A program made the position numbers and the translations under genes. From JBGPEQ01 sp050180895 (lineage in GTDB: Bacteria > Pseudomonadota > Alphaproteobacteria > Dongiales > Dongiaceae), in contig JBFXDS010000002.1 in NCBI GenBank assembly GCA_050180895.1, forward strand, positions 372,001 through 436,000: a DNA stretch of 64,000 nt. Direction: 5' to 3'. The notes under the pieces are model-generated. The model was not told the origin of the DNA, searched no databases, and was given only the letters and a program-made list of their open reading frames with translations. Shown piece by piece: positions 37,248 to 46,947 of the stretch; within the stretch, counting starts at the first letter, position 1, and the number at the start of each line of letters is the position of its first letter.

Positions 37248-37756
37248 CGATCGATGGCTGGTGACCGCGTCTTCAAGGCGGCGTTCTCGACGCGGATGCG
37301 CCAAGCCAGGACGGCAGCGTTCAGGATCGAAAAGATCGCGGCCGCGCGCCATTGCCCGAACACCAGCGGCAGCACGGCAATCTCGCCGGCCACGACGACA
37401 TAGTTCGGATGGCTGCAGAAGCGATAAGGGCCACTGCGGATCAACGGCTCTCGCGGCAGATGAATGATCCGGGTCGTCCAGTACGGACCGAGCGTCAGCA
37501 TCACCCAGGCGCGGCCGCAGGCCAGAGCCAAATACAGCGCGAGCCACGGCCATGCCGGATCGGCGTCGACCGGCACCGTCATCCACAGCCAGGCGATCCA
37601 CGCCACTTGCACCGCAACGATCGCCGGGTAGTGGTTGGCGCCTATCTCATACCCGCCGCGCGACCGCAGGCGCGCAACGTTCCGGCGGGAGATCGCCAAC
37701 TCGCACAGCCGCTCGAGCGCAACCAGCACGATCAGCCAATGCGGAACCAGCGTCAT
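37244..37756 (-). CDS. Isoprenylcysteine carboxylmethyltransferase-type membrane methyltransferase
   Basis: A 170-residue integral membrane methyltransferase of the ICMT/NnrU-like group, about four helices. The cofactor-binding end LIRSGPYRFCSHPNYVVVAGE is characteristic. It begins inside the stop of the type III polyketide synthase gene (ATGA), so the two are translated together. In Bacillus, the same pairing (BpsA-BpsB) makes alkylpyrones and O-methylates them with the ICMT-type partner. I therefore infer methylation of the polyketide product made by its neighbour, not of a prenylated protein. Confidence 0.85.
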   Translation of the reverse strand: MTLVPHWLIVLVALERLCELAISRRNVARLRSRGGYEIGANHYPAIVAVQVAWIAWLWMTVPVDADPAWPWLALYLALACGRAWVMLTLGPYWTTRIIHLPREPLIRSGPYRFCSHPNYVVVAGEIAVLPLVFGQWRAAAIFSILNAAVLAWRIRVENAALKTRSPAIDR

Positions 37757-38814
37757 TCCACATGCAACAGCTGGAAGCCGGCCGTGAATCCCGGGCCAAG
37801 CGCCGACATGAGGTAGCGGCCGGGTCGGCAGTCCGGCAGCATCCGCTCGAGAACGAACAGGACTGTCGCCGCCGACATGTTGCCGTAGTCGCGCAGAACG
37901 TCGCGCGCGACACCCATGGCCGCGGACGTCCCGAATCCGTCCTCGAGCGCGTCCATGACCTTGGCGCCGCCGGGATGGCAGATCACGTCGGCGAGATCGC
38001 GCCGCCTGAGCTGCCGACAGGCGAGAAACGCGTCGACGATCGGCCAGAACTCGCGGCGGACCAGGTTTGGAATGTCGCGCGAAAACAGGACGCCCAGGCC
38101 GTCCTCCTTGATGTGCCAGCCCATCACGTCGAGCGAGTCCGCCCATGTGTGCTCGCCGCCGTCGCCCAGCCGCGGACCGTCGCCGACGCTGTCGATGAGG
38201 ATGCCGGCCGCGCCGTCGCCAAACAGCGCCGACGCGACGATGTTGCTGTTCGAATTGTCGCCGTAGCGAAAGGTCAAGCTGCAGAGTTCGACGACGAGCA
38301 GGAGGACGCGTTGTCCCGGCCGTGCAGCCGCCATGTCGGCCGCCCGCGAGAGGCCGATGACGCCGCCCGCGCAGCCGAGTCCGAACAGCGGCAGGCGCCG
38401 TGCGTCGCGCCGCATCGCCAGCCGTTCCATCAACAGCGCGTCGATGCTAGGTGTGGCGATCCCCGTCGTCGAAACGGTGACGACGGTGTCTACGTCCTGG
38501 AGGCGACAGCCCGCTGCGGCGATGCACTTCGAGGACGCGTCCGCCAGCAGGTCGACCGCGTGCTCGACATAGAGACGGCTGCGCTCGACCCAACCATGCG
38601 GGGCGAGATACCAATCCGGCGGCATGCAGAAATAGCGCGTGGAGATGCCGGCATTGCCGAACACCGGCATGAGCCGCTCGAGGTCGGACTTCGAGCGGTC
38701 GAAGGCGCGTTCGCTCAGCCGCACCACGTCCTCCTGGCAAATGCGGTAGGCCGGGACGGATGTGGCCAATGACCGCAGTCGCGGCGACGCACTCGGGCGC
38801 ATATCGTTCGTCAA
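37753..38814 (-). CDS. Type III polyketide synthase (chalcone/stilbene synthase family)
   Basis: A 353-residue type III PKS that extends a CoA-linked starter with malonyl-CoA. The catalytic triad is Cys148 in FGLGCAGGV, His280 in CHPGGAKVM and Asn312 in YGNMSAATV. VSTTGIATPSIDALL and the C-terminal SALGPGFTAGFQLL are family hallmarks. The closest functional type is the bacterial alkylpyrone/alkylresorcinol group, which uses long-chain acyl starters. Start is TTG 38814 with AGGAG upstream, or ATG 38802. Translation is coupled to the ICMT-type methyltransferase. Confidence 0.92.
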   Translation of the reverse strand: MTNDMRPSASPRLRSLATSVPAYRICQEDVVRLSERAFDRSKSDLERLMPVFGNAGISTRYFCMPPDWYLAPHGWVERSRLYVEHAVDLLADASSKCIAAAGCRLQDVDTVVTVSTTGIATPSIDALLMERLAMRRDARRLPLFGLGCAGGVIGLSRAADMAAARPGQRVLLLVVELCSLTFRYGDNSNSNIVASALFGDGAAGILIDSVGDGPRLGDGGEHTWADSLDVMGWHIKEDGLGVLFSRDIPNLVRREFWPIVDAFLACRQLRRRDLADVICHPGGAKVMDALEDGFGTSAAMGVARDVLRDYGNMSAATVLFVLERMLPDCRPGRYLMSALGPGFTAGFQLLHVE

Positions 38815-39002
38815 AGACCTTCGCTCCTGTCGGGAGTCGCCGCGGCGGGCCGGCGGAAAACGACTGCGGCGTCTTCATCAACACCGGCGACCGATCTATA
38901 TTCCCGTAACGCTCCGGGGCACCGGATGGTTTCTTCGGCGGACACAGCGGCGTCCTGGCCCTTTTGTCCGGTCAAATCAGGCACTAGATTCAAACATCGC
39001 AG

Positions 39003-39779
39003 GTGACGCAGAGCAATCGGGTCAAAATGCCGGAAGGATCCATCGAAAGCGAAGCGCCGGGCTCGAGCCGCGCCGCCACGGCCAAACCGGCGACGGCGTC
39101 CTTGCGGCTCGGATTGTTTTCCCGACTGCGAGCCTATTTCTTCGCCGGCGTGCTGGTCACGGCGCCGATCGGCATCACCGTCTATCTGGCCTGGTCGGTC
39201 GTCTCCTGGATCGACGAGAGCGTATTGCCGTTCCTGCCGCCCCGCTACAATCCGGAAACCTATCTACCCTTCAGCCTGCCCGGTATCGGCTTGATCCTCC
39301 TGATCATCTTCCTCACGGTGATTGGTGCGATCGCAGCCGGCATGATTGGCCGCATGGTGGTCGGCTACAGCGAGCGCGTACTCGGCCGCATGCCGGTCAT
39401 CCGCAGTGTCTACAGCGCGACCAAGCAGATCTTCGAGACCATGCTGGCGCAGAAATCTACGGCCTTCCGCGAGGTGGTCCTGGTGGAGTTTCCGCGCTCC
39501 GGCATGTGGTCGATCGGGTTCATCACCGGCGTCACCGAAGGAGAAGTCCAGGAGTTGACCGACGACGAAGTGGTGAACGTCTATATCCCGACGACGCCGA
39601 ACCCGACCTCAGGCTATCTCTGCTTCGTCCCCCGCGGCGACGTCTATCCGCTGAGTATGTCGGTGGAGGAGGGGATCAAGCTGGTCGTCTCCGGCGGCCT
39701 GGTCATTCCGCCGGACCGGCGTCCGCTCGAACAGCGTAGGAAGCAGCCCCGGATCTCCCGGCGGGTGGCTGGCGAGTAG
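39003..39779 (+). CDS. DUF502 family membrane protein
   Basis: A 258-residue protein of the DUF502 family. After a hydrophilic N-terminus come two membrane helices (about residues 46-68 and 92-116), with the conserved YFFAGVLVTAPIGITVYL and the RMPVIRSVYSATKQIFE segment, then a soluble beta-rich domain (REVVLVEFPRSGMWSIGFIT, VNVYIPTTPNPTSGYLCFVP). Start GTG 39003; an ATG at 39027 is possible. Its role is unknown; it is widespread in bacteria and also in plant plastid relatives. It is convergent with recG. Confidence 0.85.
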   Translation: MTQSNRVKMPEGSIESEAPGSSRAATAKPATASLRLGLFSRLRAYFFAGVLVTAPIGITVYLAWSVVSWIDESVLPFLPPRYNPETYLPFSLPGIGLILLIIFLTVIGAIAAGMIGRMVVGYSERVLGRMPVIRSVYSATKQIFETMLAQKSTAFREVVLVEFPRSGMWSIGFITGVTEGEVQELTDDEVVNVYIPTTPNPTSGYLCFVPRGDVYPLSMSVEEGIKLVVSGGLVIPPDRRPLEQRRKQPRISRRVAGE

Positions 39780-39789
39780 GGCGGAGCGG

Positions 39790-41871
39790 TCACCCGGACC
39801 GCACGGTCTTCACCGCCGCGTCGCGCTCAAAAAGGTAGAGGAGTGTCCGTAGGGCACTCCCGCGCGCACTCGCCAGCTCCGGGTCGCGCTCGACAATGAG
39901 CCGGGCATCGTCGCGGGCGGCGGTGAGCAGGTCGGCATGCGCCGCCAAGTCGGCGAGGCGGAACTCCGGCATGCCACTCTGCCGTGTCCCCAGCAGTTCG
40001 CCGGCGCCGCGCAGGCGCAGGTCCTCCTCGGCGATGCGGAATCCGTCGTCCGTCTCGCGCAGGATGTTGAGGCGCGCCTTGGCGGTCTCGCCGAGGGGCG
40101 CCTGATAGAGCAGGAGGCAGCTCGAGCGCTGACGCCCGCGCCCGACGCGGCCGCGCAGTTGGTGCAGCTGCGCCAGTCCGAACCGCTCGGCGTGCTCGAC
40201 GACCATGACCGTCGCCGCCGGCACGTCGACGCCGACTTCGATCACCGTCGTCGCCACCAACGCCTGCACGCGGCCGGCGATGAAATCCGCCATGATCTTA
40301 TCCTTGTCCGCCGTCTTCATCCGTCCATGCACGAGACCGACGCGGTCGCCGAAGCGTTGCGCCAGATGCGCGTGACGCTCCGACACGGCCGCCAGATCGA
40401 CGGCCTCCGACTCCTCGACGAGCGGGCATACCCAGTAGACGCGCGCGCCGCTGCGGATCGTCCGCTCGACCGCAATGACGACCTCCTCCAACCGATCCAG
40501 CGGCACCGCGCGGGTATCGATGGGCTGCCGGCCGGCCGGCTTTTCCAACAGGCGCGATGCGTCGAGATCGCCATAGGCCGTCATCATCAGCGTGCGCGGG
40601 ATCGGCGTGGCCGTCATCACCAGGATGTCCGTGGCCTGTCCCTTTGCCGCCAGCATCAGGCGCTGGTGGACGCCGAAGCGGTGCTGCTCGTCGATCACCG
40701 CCAGCGCCAAGTCGCGGAATGCCACCTCCTCCTGGAACAGCGCATGGGTGCCGACGGCCAGAGCGGTTTCCCCTGCGGCCATGTCCGCCAGAAGCGCCGC
40801 GCGCGCCTTCGTCTTCTCGGCACCCGTGAGCAGGCCGACCCTCACACCGGCGGCCGCGGCCAGCGGCTCGATGGTCGCGAAATGCTGCCGCGCCAGAATC
40901 TCCGTCGGCGCCAGCAGCGCCGCTTGGCAGCCGGCTTCGGCGGCCGTCAGCATCGCCAGCAGCGCCACCACGGTCTTGCCGCTGCCCACGTCGCCCTGCA
41001 GCAGCCGCAGCATGCGCGACTCCGACGCCATGTCGGACTGGATTTCCGCCAGCGACCGCTTCTGCGATGGCGTGAGCGCAAAGGGCAGGGCGGCGACGGC
41101 CTTGGCTTGCAGGCGGCCGGAGCCGACGACGCGGCGGCCCGGCCGTCGGCGCTGGCGCGCGCGGACGATGGCGAGCGCCAGCTGGTTGGCCAGCAGCTCG
41201 TCGAAGGCGAGGCGTCGGCGGGCCGGCGTGTCCAACGCCAGATCGCGCTCGCTTTCGGGCTGATGCGCGGTCAGCAGGGACGCGCGCCACGGCGTCCAGC
41301 CTTGGCGCTTCAGATAAGCCGCGTCGATCCATTCGGGCAGATCCGGCGCGCGGGCCAGGGCTTCGCGGACCGCTTTGCCCAGCACCTTCGGCGTCAGCCC
41401 CGCCGTCAGCCGATAGACCGGCTCGACCTTTTGCAGGTTGCCGAGTTCGGCGAGGGGGACGATGTAATCCGGATGCGTCATTTGCAGCTCGGCCCCGAAC
41501 CGCTCGACCCGGCCGCTGACGACCCGCGATTCGCCGACCGGCAGAGCCTTCTGCAGGTAGTCGGGGCGCGCATTGAAGAAAACCAGATGAATGAAGCCGG
41601 TCTCGTCGCGGCACCGCACCTTGTAGGGGTGTCGCGGGCTGGGCGGCGCGACATGGCCGTCCACCTGAAGCGTGAGCGTGACGATAGCGCCTTCGGGCGC
41701 GTCTGCGACCTTCGGCGCCAGCCTGCGGTCGATGAAGCCGGTTGGCAGATGCCAGCACAGCGACACGACCTTCTCGCCCGCGAGCTTGGCCAGCAGCTTG
41801 CCGAGGCGCGGCCCGATGCCGGGCAGCGACGTCACCGGAGCGAACAGGGGGAAGAGGATTTCCGGGCGCAC
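39790..41871 (-). CDS. recG: ATP-dependent DNA helicase RecG
   Basis: RecG reverses stalled replication forks and migrates Holliday junctions. The 693-residue protein has the N-terminal wedge/OB domain (VTSLPGIGPRLGKLLAKLAG), helicase motif I GDVGSGKT, motif II DEQHRFGV, motif III TATPIPRTL, and the C-terminal QLRGRVGRG motif shared with Mfd. The start is a GTG at 41871 because homology begins there and no ATG precedes it sensibly. It is divergent from sdhE by 81 bases. Confidence 0.95.
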   Translation of the reverse strand: MRPEILFPLFAPVTSLPGIGPRLGKLLAKLAGEKVVSLCWHLPTGFIDRRLAPKVADAPEGAIVTLTLQVDGHVAPPSPRHPYKVRCRDETGFIHLVFFNARPDYLQKALPVGESRVVSGRVERFGAELQMTHPDYIVPLAELGNLQKVEPVYRLTAGLTPKVLGKAVREALARAPDLPEWIDAAYLKRQGWTPWRASLLTAHQPESERDLALDTPARRRLAFDELLANQLALAIVRARQRRRPGRRVVGSGRLQAKAVAALPFALTPSQKRSLAEIQSDMASESRMLRLLQGDVGSGKTVVALLAMLTAAEAGCQAALLAPTEILARQHFATIEPLAAAAGVRVGLLTGAEKTKARAALLADMAAGETALAVGTHALFQEEVAFRDLALAVIDEQHRFGVHQRLMLAAKGQATDILVMTATPIPRTLMMTAYGDLDASRLLEKPAGRQPIDTRAVPLDRLEEVVIAVERTIRSGARVYWVCPLVEESEAVDLAAVSERHAHLAQRFGDRVGLVHGRMKTADKDKIMADFIAGRVQALVATTVIEVGVDVPAATVMVVEHAERFGLAQLHQLRGRVGRGRQRSSCLLLYQAPLGETAKARLNILRETDDGFRIAEEDLRLRGAGELLGTRQSGMPEFRLADLAAHADLLTAARDDARLIVERDPELASARGSALRTLLYLFERDAAVKTVRSG

Positions 41872-41952
41872 GGCAGGAACGCGGGGTCGCTGACAAATGG
41901 GATCGCGCCATCTATATCGTACTTCCGCCGCAATGCCAGAAGGGACGCCGGG

Positions 41953-42228
41953 ATGAGCGACGATCCGCGGGAGATCCAGCGCCGACGCCTCCGCTTCCGT
42001 AGCTGGCACCGCGGCACGCGCGAGGCCGACCTGATGCTCGGCCGCTTCGCCGACGCGCATCTGGCCGGCTTCACCGCGGATCAGCTTGACCGCTATGCCG
42101 CCCTGTTGGAAAAGAGCGACCCGGATCTCTATGACTGGATCACCGGCCGCGCGCCGGTCCCGGCGGCCGTCGACACGGACGTCTTCAGGCTGCTGAAGGA
42201 CTTCAAGTTCCACGACGCAACATCTTGA
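41953..42228 (+). CDS. sdhE: Succinate dehydrogenase assembly factor (SdhE/DUF339)
   Basis: SdhE helps attach FAD to the SdhA flavoprotein subunit. The 91-residue protein has the conserved RRRLRFRSWHRGTREADLML with the RGxxE FAD-insertion motif (Arg-Gly-Thr-Arg-Glu), and the closing LEKSDPDLYDWITGR. The position between recG and mfd is conserved in alphaproteobacteria. Its stop overlaps the first codons of mfd. Confidence 0.93.
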   Translation: MSDDPREIQRRRLRFRSWHRGTREADLMLGRFADAHLAGFTADQLDRYAALLEKSDPDLYDWITGRAPVPAAVDTDVFRLLKDFKFHDATS

Positions 42229-45200
42229 CCGTGCAGCATATCACACTTGCCGGCCCGGGCCGGACGCTGATTGCCGGCGCGCCCGAAGGTTTCGATGCCC
42301 TTCTGCTGTGCCGGCTTGCGTGCCGGCCGCCGCCGGCCGCTGCCGATCTTCTGCACGTCGCCCGCGACGACGCGCGGCTCGCCCGGCTGGCGGAGGCCAT
42401 CGCATTCTTCGATCCGGAGATCGAGGTTCTGCAATTCCCGGCCTGGGATTGCTTGCCCTACGACCGGGTTTCGCCGCATCGGGATATCGTCAGTCAGCGC
42501 ATCGATACGCTGACCCGCCTGATCGGCCCCCGCGGCGATCGGCGGCGCCTCGTCCTGACCACGGTCGCCGCGGTGCTGCAGCGCGTGCCGGCGCGGCCGT
42601 TCTTCGACGGCGCCCTGTTTCCGCTGCGGATCGGCGGCGCCACCGGCCCCCAGGCGCTCGTCGCCTACCTCCGGCAGAACGGCTACACGCGCTCGGAGAC
42701 GGTCAACGAAGCCGGCGAGTTCGCCGTGCGCGGCGGCATCGTCGATTTGTTCCCGCCCGGCGCTCCGCAGCCGCTGCGCGTCGATTTCTTCGGCGACGAG
42801 ATCGAGTCGATCCGCGCCTTCGATCCGCTGACGCAGCGCAGCGCCGACAAGGTCGGGTCGATCGACCTCAAGCCGGTGGGCGAGTTCCGCCTCGACGCGC
42901 GCGCGGTCGAGCTGTTCCGCTCGCGCTACCGCGAGCGATTCGGCGCAGCCGTCGCCGACGATCCGCTCTACGAGGCGGTCAGCGCCAGCCGGCTCTATGC
43001 CGGCCTGGAGCACTGGCTGCCGCTCTATCACGAGCGGCTCGAGACCCTGTTCGACTACGTGCCCGGCGCCGATGTCACGCTCGATCACCAGGTCGAGGAA
43101 TCGCGCGACGCCCGCCTCGAATTGATCCACGACTTCTACGATGCCCGCCTGGCCTACCAGAAGGCGGAGGAGGCGGGCGGCGCTCCCTACCGTCCGCTGC
43201 CGCCGGAGATGCTCTATCTCGCGGTAGCGGAGTGGGAGGAGGCGCTGGGCGGTCGCGCGGTCGGCCGTCTGTCACCCTTCGCCCCGCCCGAGGAGACGCC
43301 GGGATGCTTCGACGCCGGAGGCCGCAAGGGCCGCGATTTCGCCGATGCGCGCGCGCAGCCGGACGTCAACGTCTTCGATGCGCTGCGCGCCCATGTCGCC
43401 GGGCTGCAGGCCGCGGGTGTCCGCGCGATCGTCGCCGGCTACACCGCGGGCAGCCTCGATCGCCTGTCGCATCTGCTGCGGGACCACGGCATCGATCGCC
43501 AACAATCCCTGCCGCACTGGTCGGACCTGCCGGCGCTGCCGGCGGATCATGTCGGACTGATCGCCCTGCCGCTCGAGGCCGGTTTCCAGGCCGACGGCAT
43601 CGCTGTCATCGCCGAGGCGGATGTCGTCGGCGACCGGCTGGCGCGCCCGGCGCGCAAGCGGCGGCGGACGGACGAGTTCCTCGCCGAGCTCGCCAACTTC
43701 GCCGAGGGCGACTATGTCGTCCATGTCGATCACGGCATCGGCCGTTACGACGGCCTTGCCACGCTCGACGTCGGCGGCGCGCCCCACGACTGCCTGCGCG
43801 TCATCTACGACGGCAACGACAAGCTGTTCGTGCCCGTCGAGAACATCGAGGTGCTGTCGCGCTACAGCTCCGAGGACGCCATCGTCCAGCTCGACAAGCT
43901 CGGCGGCCTCGGCTGGCAGACGCGCAAGGCGCGCGTCAAGCAGCGAATTCGTGAGATCGCCGGCCACCTGATCAAGACCGCGGCGGAGCGGCAGATCAGG
44001 GCCGGCGTCGTGATGCAGCCGCCCGAGGGCCTCTATGACGAGTTCTGCGCCCGCTTCCCCTATGTCGAGACAGACGACCAGGGTCGCGCCATCGAGGATG
44101 TGCTCGGGGACCTCGCCTCCGGCCGCCCTATGGACCGGCTGATCTGCGGCGACGTCGGCTTCGGCAAGACCGAGGTGGCGTTGCGCGCCGCCTTCGTCGC
44201 CGTCATGGCCGGCTTCCAGGTCGCCGTCATCGCCCCGACGACGCTGCTGAGCCGCCAGCATTTTCAGACCTTCAGCGCACGCTTCGCCGGCCTGCCGGTG
44301 CGGATCCGGCAGCTCTCCCGCCTGGTCACGGGCAAGGATGCGGCCGAGGTCAAGGCCGGCCTGGCCTCGGGCCAGATCGAGATCGTCATCGGCACCCATG
44401 CGCTCCTCGGCAAGGCCATCGCGTTCAAATCGCTCGGGCTGCTCATCGTCGACGAGGAGCAGCATTTCGGCGTGGCGCAGAAGGAACGGCTGAAGGAGCT
44501 GCGCGCCGACGTCCACGTCCTGACCCTGACGGCCACGCCGATCCCCCGGACCTTGCAGATGGCGCTCTCAGGCGTGCGCGAGATGAGCCTGATCGCGACG
44601 CCGCCGATCGACCGCCTGGCCGTACGCACCTTCGTGCTTCCCTTCGATCCCGTGATTCTGCGCGAGGCCATCTTGCGCGAGCACTACCGCGGCGGGCAGA
44701 CCTTCTACATCTGCCCGCGCATCGAGGACCTCGACAAGGTGGCCGGACGGCTGCGCGAGCTGGTGCCGGAGATCAAGCTCGTCATGGCCCACGGCCAGAT
44801 GCCGGCGCGCCAGCTCGAGCAGGCGATGACCGCCTTCTACGACCGCCAGTACGATCTGCTGCTGTCGACCAGCATCGTCGAGTCCGGCCTCGATATTCCG
44901 ACGGCCAACACGATCGTCATCCACCGCGCCCACATGTTCGGCCTGGCGCAGCTTTACCAGCTGCGCGGCCGCATTGGCCGGTCGAAGCAGCGCGGCTATG
45001 CCTACCTGACCTTGCCCGCCGACCGCGTGCTGTCGCCGATGGCGGAAAAGCGGCTGCAGGTCATGCAGGCCCTCGACACCCTCGGTGCCGGCTTCACCCT
45101 GGCGAGCCACGATCTCGACATCCGCGGCGCCGGCAACCTCCTGGGCGAGGAGCAGTCCGGCCATATCCGCGAGGTCGGCATCGAGCTCTACCAGCATATG

Positions 45201-45704
45201 CTCGAAGAGGCCGTGCAGGAGGCGCGCGGCGCCGCCCGCGCGGCCGCGGCCGAGACCTGGACGCCGCAGATCAATCTGGGAATGCCCGTGCTGATCCCGG
45301 AGAGCTACGTCGCCGACCTCGGCGTCCGCCTCGGTCTCTACCGCCGCATCGCCGCGCTGGTCGACCGCGCCGAGATCGACGCCTTCGCCGCCGAGATGAT
45401 CGACCGCTTCGGCCCGCTCCCGTCCGAGGTCGAGAACCTGCTGCAGGTCGTCGCCATGAAGCGGCTCTGCCGCGACGCCGGCATCGACAAGGTCGAGGCG
45501 GGGCCGAAGGGCGCCGTGCTCTCCTTCCGCGACAACAAGTTCGCCCGGCCCGAGAAGCTGATCGCCTTCATCGGCAAGCGCCAAAACGCCATCAGCGTTC
45601 GGCCCGACCAAAAGCTGGTGTACCGCCAGACGTGGGACAGCGCTACGAGCCGCGTCGCCGGCGTGCACAAGCTCATGGCGGAGATCGCCGCGTTGGCGGC
45701 ATGA
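42225..45704 (+). CDS. mfd: Transcription-repair coupling factor Mfd
   Basis: Mfd removes stalled RNA polymerase and recruits UvrA. The 1159-residue chain has the UvrB-like N-terminal module (residues 1-330), the RNA polymerase-interacting domain (DYVVHVDHGIGRYDGL), helicase motif I GDVGFGKTEVA, motif II DEEQHFGV, LTATPIPRTLQMALSG, the translocation motif region QLRGRIGRSKQRGYAYL, and the C-terminal UvrA-binding-inhibiting domain. Start is TTG 42225, overlapping the sdhE stop; GTG 42231 is a good alternative. The neighbouring DUF1499 gene follows by ATGA overlap. Confidence 0.95.
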   Translation: MTVQHITLAGPGRTLIAGAPEGFDALLLCRLACRPPPAAADLLHVARDDARLARLAEAIAFFDPEIEVLQFPAWDCLPYDRVSPHRDIVSQRIDTLTRLIGPRGDRRRLVLTTVAAVLQRVPARPFFDGALFPLRIGGATGPQALVAYLRQNGYTRSETVNEAGEFAVRGGIVDLFPPGAPQPLRVDFFGDEIESIRAFDPLTQRSADKVGSIDLKPVGEFRLDARAVELFRSRYRERFGAAVADDPLYEAVSASRLYAGLEHWLPLYHERLETLFDYVPGADVTLDHQVEESRDARLELIHDFYDARLAYQKAEEAGGAPYRPLPPEMLYLAVAEWEEALGGRAVGRLSPFAPPEETPGCFDAGGRKGRDFADARAQPDVNVFDALRAHVAGLQAAGVRAIVAGYTAGSLDRLSHLLRDHGIDRQQSLPHWSDLPALPADHVGLIALPLEAGFQADGIAVIAEADVVGDRLARPARKRRRTDEFLAELANFAEGDYVVHVDHGIGRYDGLATLDVGGAPHDCLRVIYDGNDKLFVPVENIEVLSRYSSEDAIVQLDKLGGLGWQTRKARVKQRIREIAGHLIKTAAERQIRAGVVMQPPEGLYDEFCARFPYVETDDQGRAIEDVLGDLASGRPMDRLICGDVGFGKTEVALRAAFVAVMAGFQVAVIAPTTLLSRQHFQTFSARFAGLPVRIRQLSRLVTGKDAAEVKAGLASGQIEIVIGTHALLGKAIAFKSLGLLIVDEEQHFGVAQKERLKELRADVHVLTLTATPIPRTLQMALSGVREMSLIATPPIDRLAVRTFVLPFDPVILREAILREHYRGGQTFYICPRIEDLDKVAGRLRELVPEIKLVMAHGQMPARQLEQAMTAFYDRQYDLLLSTSIVESGLDIPTANTIVIHRAHMFGLAQLYQLRGRIGRSKQRGYAYLTLPADRVLSPMAEKRLQVMQALDTLGAGFTLASHDLDIRGAGNLLGEEQSGHIREVGIELYQHMLEEAVQEARGAARAAAAETWTPQINLGMPVLIPESYVADLGVRLGLYRRIAALVDRAEIDAFAAEMIDRFGPLPSEVENLLQVVAMKRLCRDAGIDKVEAGPKGAVLSFRDNKFARPEKLIAFIGKRQNAISVRPDQKLVYRQTWDSATSRVAGVHKLMAEIAALAA

Positions 45705-46183
45705 TACAGGTGATCGGGCGGACGGCGAGATGGCTCATCGCGGTCCTGCTGGGGGCAGTGATGGCCGCCTGTTCGGCTGACACCTTGGGCATCGAGTTCG
45801 CTGCGCTCGTCAGGCCGACGACGCCGAACAGCTATCTCGTTTGCCCCGCGGATCGTTGCGCGGCCACCGCGGATGCCCTTGGCCCGGTCTATGCCATTCC
45901 GGCCGCCGAGCTGTTCGGGCGGATACGCACGATCCTGTCGACCGAGCCGCGGACGCGCGTGGTGCAGGATCAGCCCGAGCGCCTGCGCCTCGTCCTGGTG
46001 CAGCGGTCCCGCATCTTCCGCTTTCCCGACACCATCACCGTGCAGCTGTTCCCGCTGCCGGACGGCGGCGCAGCTCTGGCCATGTACAGCCACTCGAACT
46101 ATGGTCGCTCCGATCTCGGCGTGAACAAGGAGCGGGTGCAACGCTGGCTCAGTCTCATCGACGCGGAGGTTGCGCGGCTATAG
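45701..46183 (+). CDS. DUF1499 family lipoprotein
   Basis: A 160-residue exported protein. The N-terminus has a hydrophobic stretch to MAACSAD, a lipobox-like AAC. The rest is a DUF1499 domain: NSYLVCPADRCAA with a likely disulphide pair, RLRLVLVQRSRIFRFPDTIT, and the closing YSHSNYGRSDLGVNKERVQRW, which is the family's most conserved stretch. Function unknown. The ATG overlaps the mfd stop, so it is carried on the same transcript. Confidence 0.8.
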   Translation: MIQVIGRTARWLIAVLLGAVMAACSADTLGIEFAALVRPTTPNSYLVCPADRCAATADALGPVYAIPAAELFGRIRTILSTEPRTRVVQDQPERLRLVLVQRSRIFRFPDTITVQLFPLPDGGAALAMYSHSNYGRSDLGVNKERVQRWLSLIDAEVARL

Positions 46184-46194
46184 CGCGTCTCCCC

Positions 46195-46851
46195 TCAAGC
46201 GACAGCGCCCTCGCTGCGGGCCTTCTCGTCCTCGCGCGCCAGGTCGAACAGCTGGAAGAATGCTTCCGGCTCCTGGGCCCCCGACAGCGCGTAGCGGCCG
46301 TTGAAGATGAAACAGGGCACGCCGTTGATGCCGGCGCGCCGAGCCAGAGTGTCTTCGTTCAGGATCGTCTCGAGGTCCGTGTCGCTGGCGAGATAGTCCG
46401 CCGCCTCCCGCCGGTCGAGGCCCGCATCGCCGGAAACCTCGGCCAGCACGGCCCGGTCGCCGATGTTCAGGCCATCGATGAAGTAGGCGCGGAACAGGGC
46501 TTCCAGCGTTTCGTTTTGCCGCCGCCGCGCGGCGGCAAAACGGATCAGCCGGTGAGACTGCAGCGTATTGGGCGTCCGCTTGATCCGCTCGAACGCGAAG
46601 TCGATGCCCTCGGACAGCCCGGCCGCCCGCACCGTCTCGTAGATCGCCTGCGCGCGCTCGGCGCTGCCGAACTTGGCGTCGACATAGGCCTTCCGGTCCA
46701 TGCCGTCCGCGCGCATGCCCGGGTTGAGCTGGAATGCCCGCCAGCGGATCGTCAGGTCCGGCTGCGGCCGCGCCTTCAGCGCCCGTTCCAGCCGCCGCTT
46801 GCCGACATAGCACCAGGGGCAGATGGTATCGGAGAAGACATCGAGGCGCAT
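46195..46851 (-). CDS. FrnE/DsbA family oxidoreductase
   Basis: A 218-residue cytoplasmic member of the DsbA superfamily of the FrnE type. The thioredoxin-fold active site is CPWC (residues 11-14) in DVFSDTICPWCYVGKRRLE, and the cis-Pro loop is GINGVPCFIF. No signal peptide, so it acts in the cytoplasm as a disulphide isomerase or a glutathione-dependent enzyme such as 2-hydroxychromene-2-carboxylate isomerase-like proteins. It is divergent from the acyl-CoA operon, sharing a 96-base spacer. Confidence 0.88.
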   Translation of the reverse strand: MRLDVFSDTICPWCYVGKRRLERALKARPQPDLTIRWRAFQLNPGMRADGMDRKAYVDAKFGSAERAQAIYETVRAAGLSEGIDFAFERIKRTPNTLQSHRLIRFAAARRRQNETLEALFRAYFIDGLNIGDRAVLAEVSGDAGLDRREAADYLASDTDLETILNEDTLARRAGINGVPCFIFNGRYALSGAQEPEAFFQLFDLAREDEKARSEGAVA

Positions 46852-46947
46852 GCGCCCTCCTTTGTAGTCGGCCGGGCCACGGCCTTGACCTCGGCGATTC
46901 GCCGGCCGACCATAGCGCGGAATGGCGGGCGAGGGGAGTGGCGCCGC

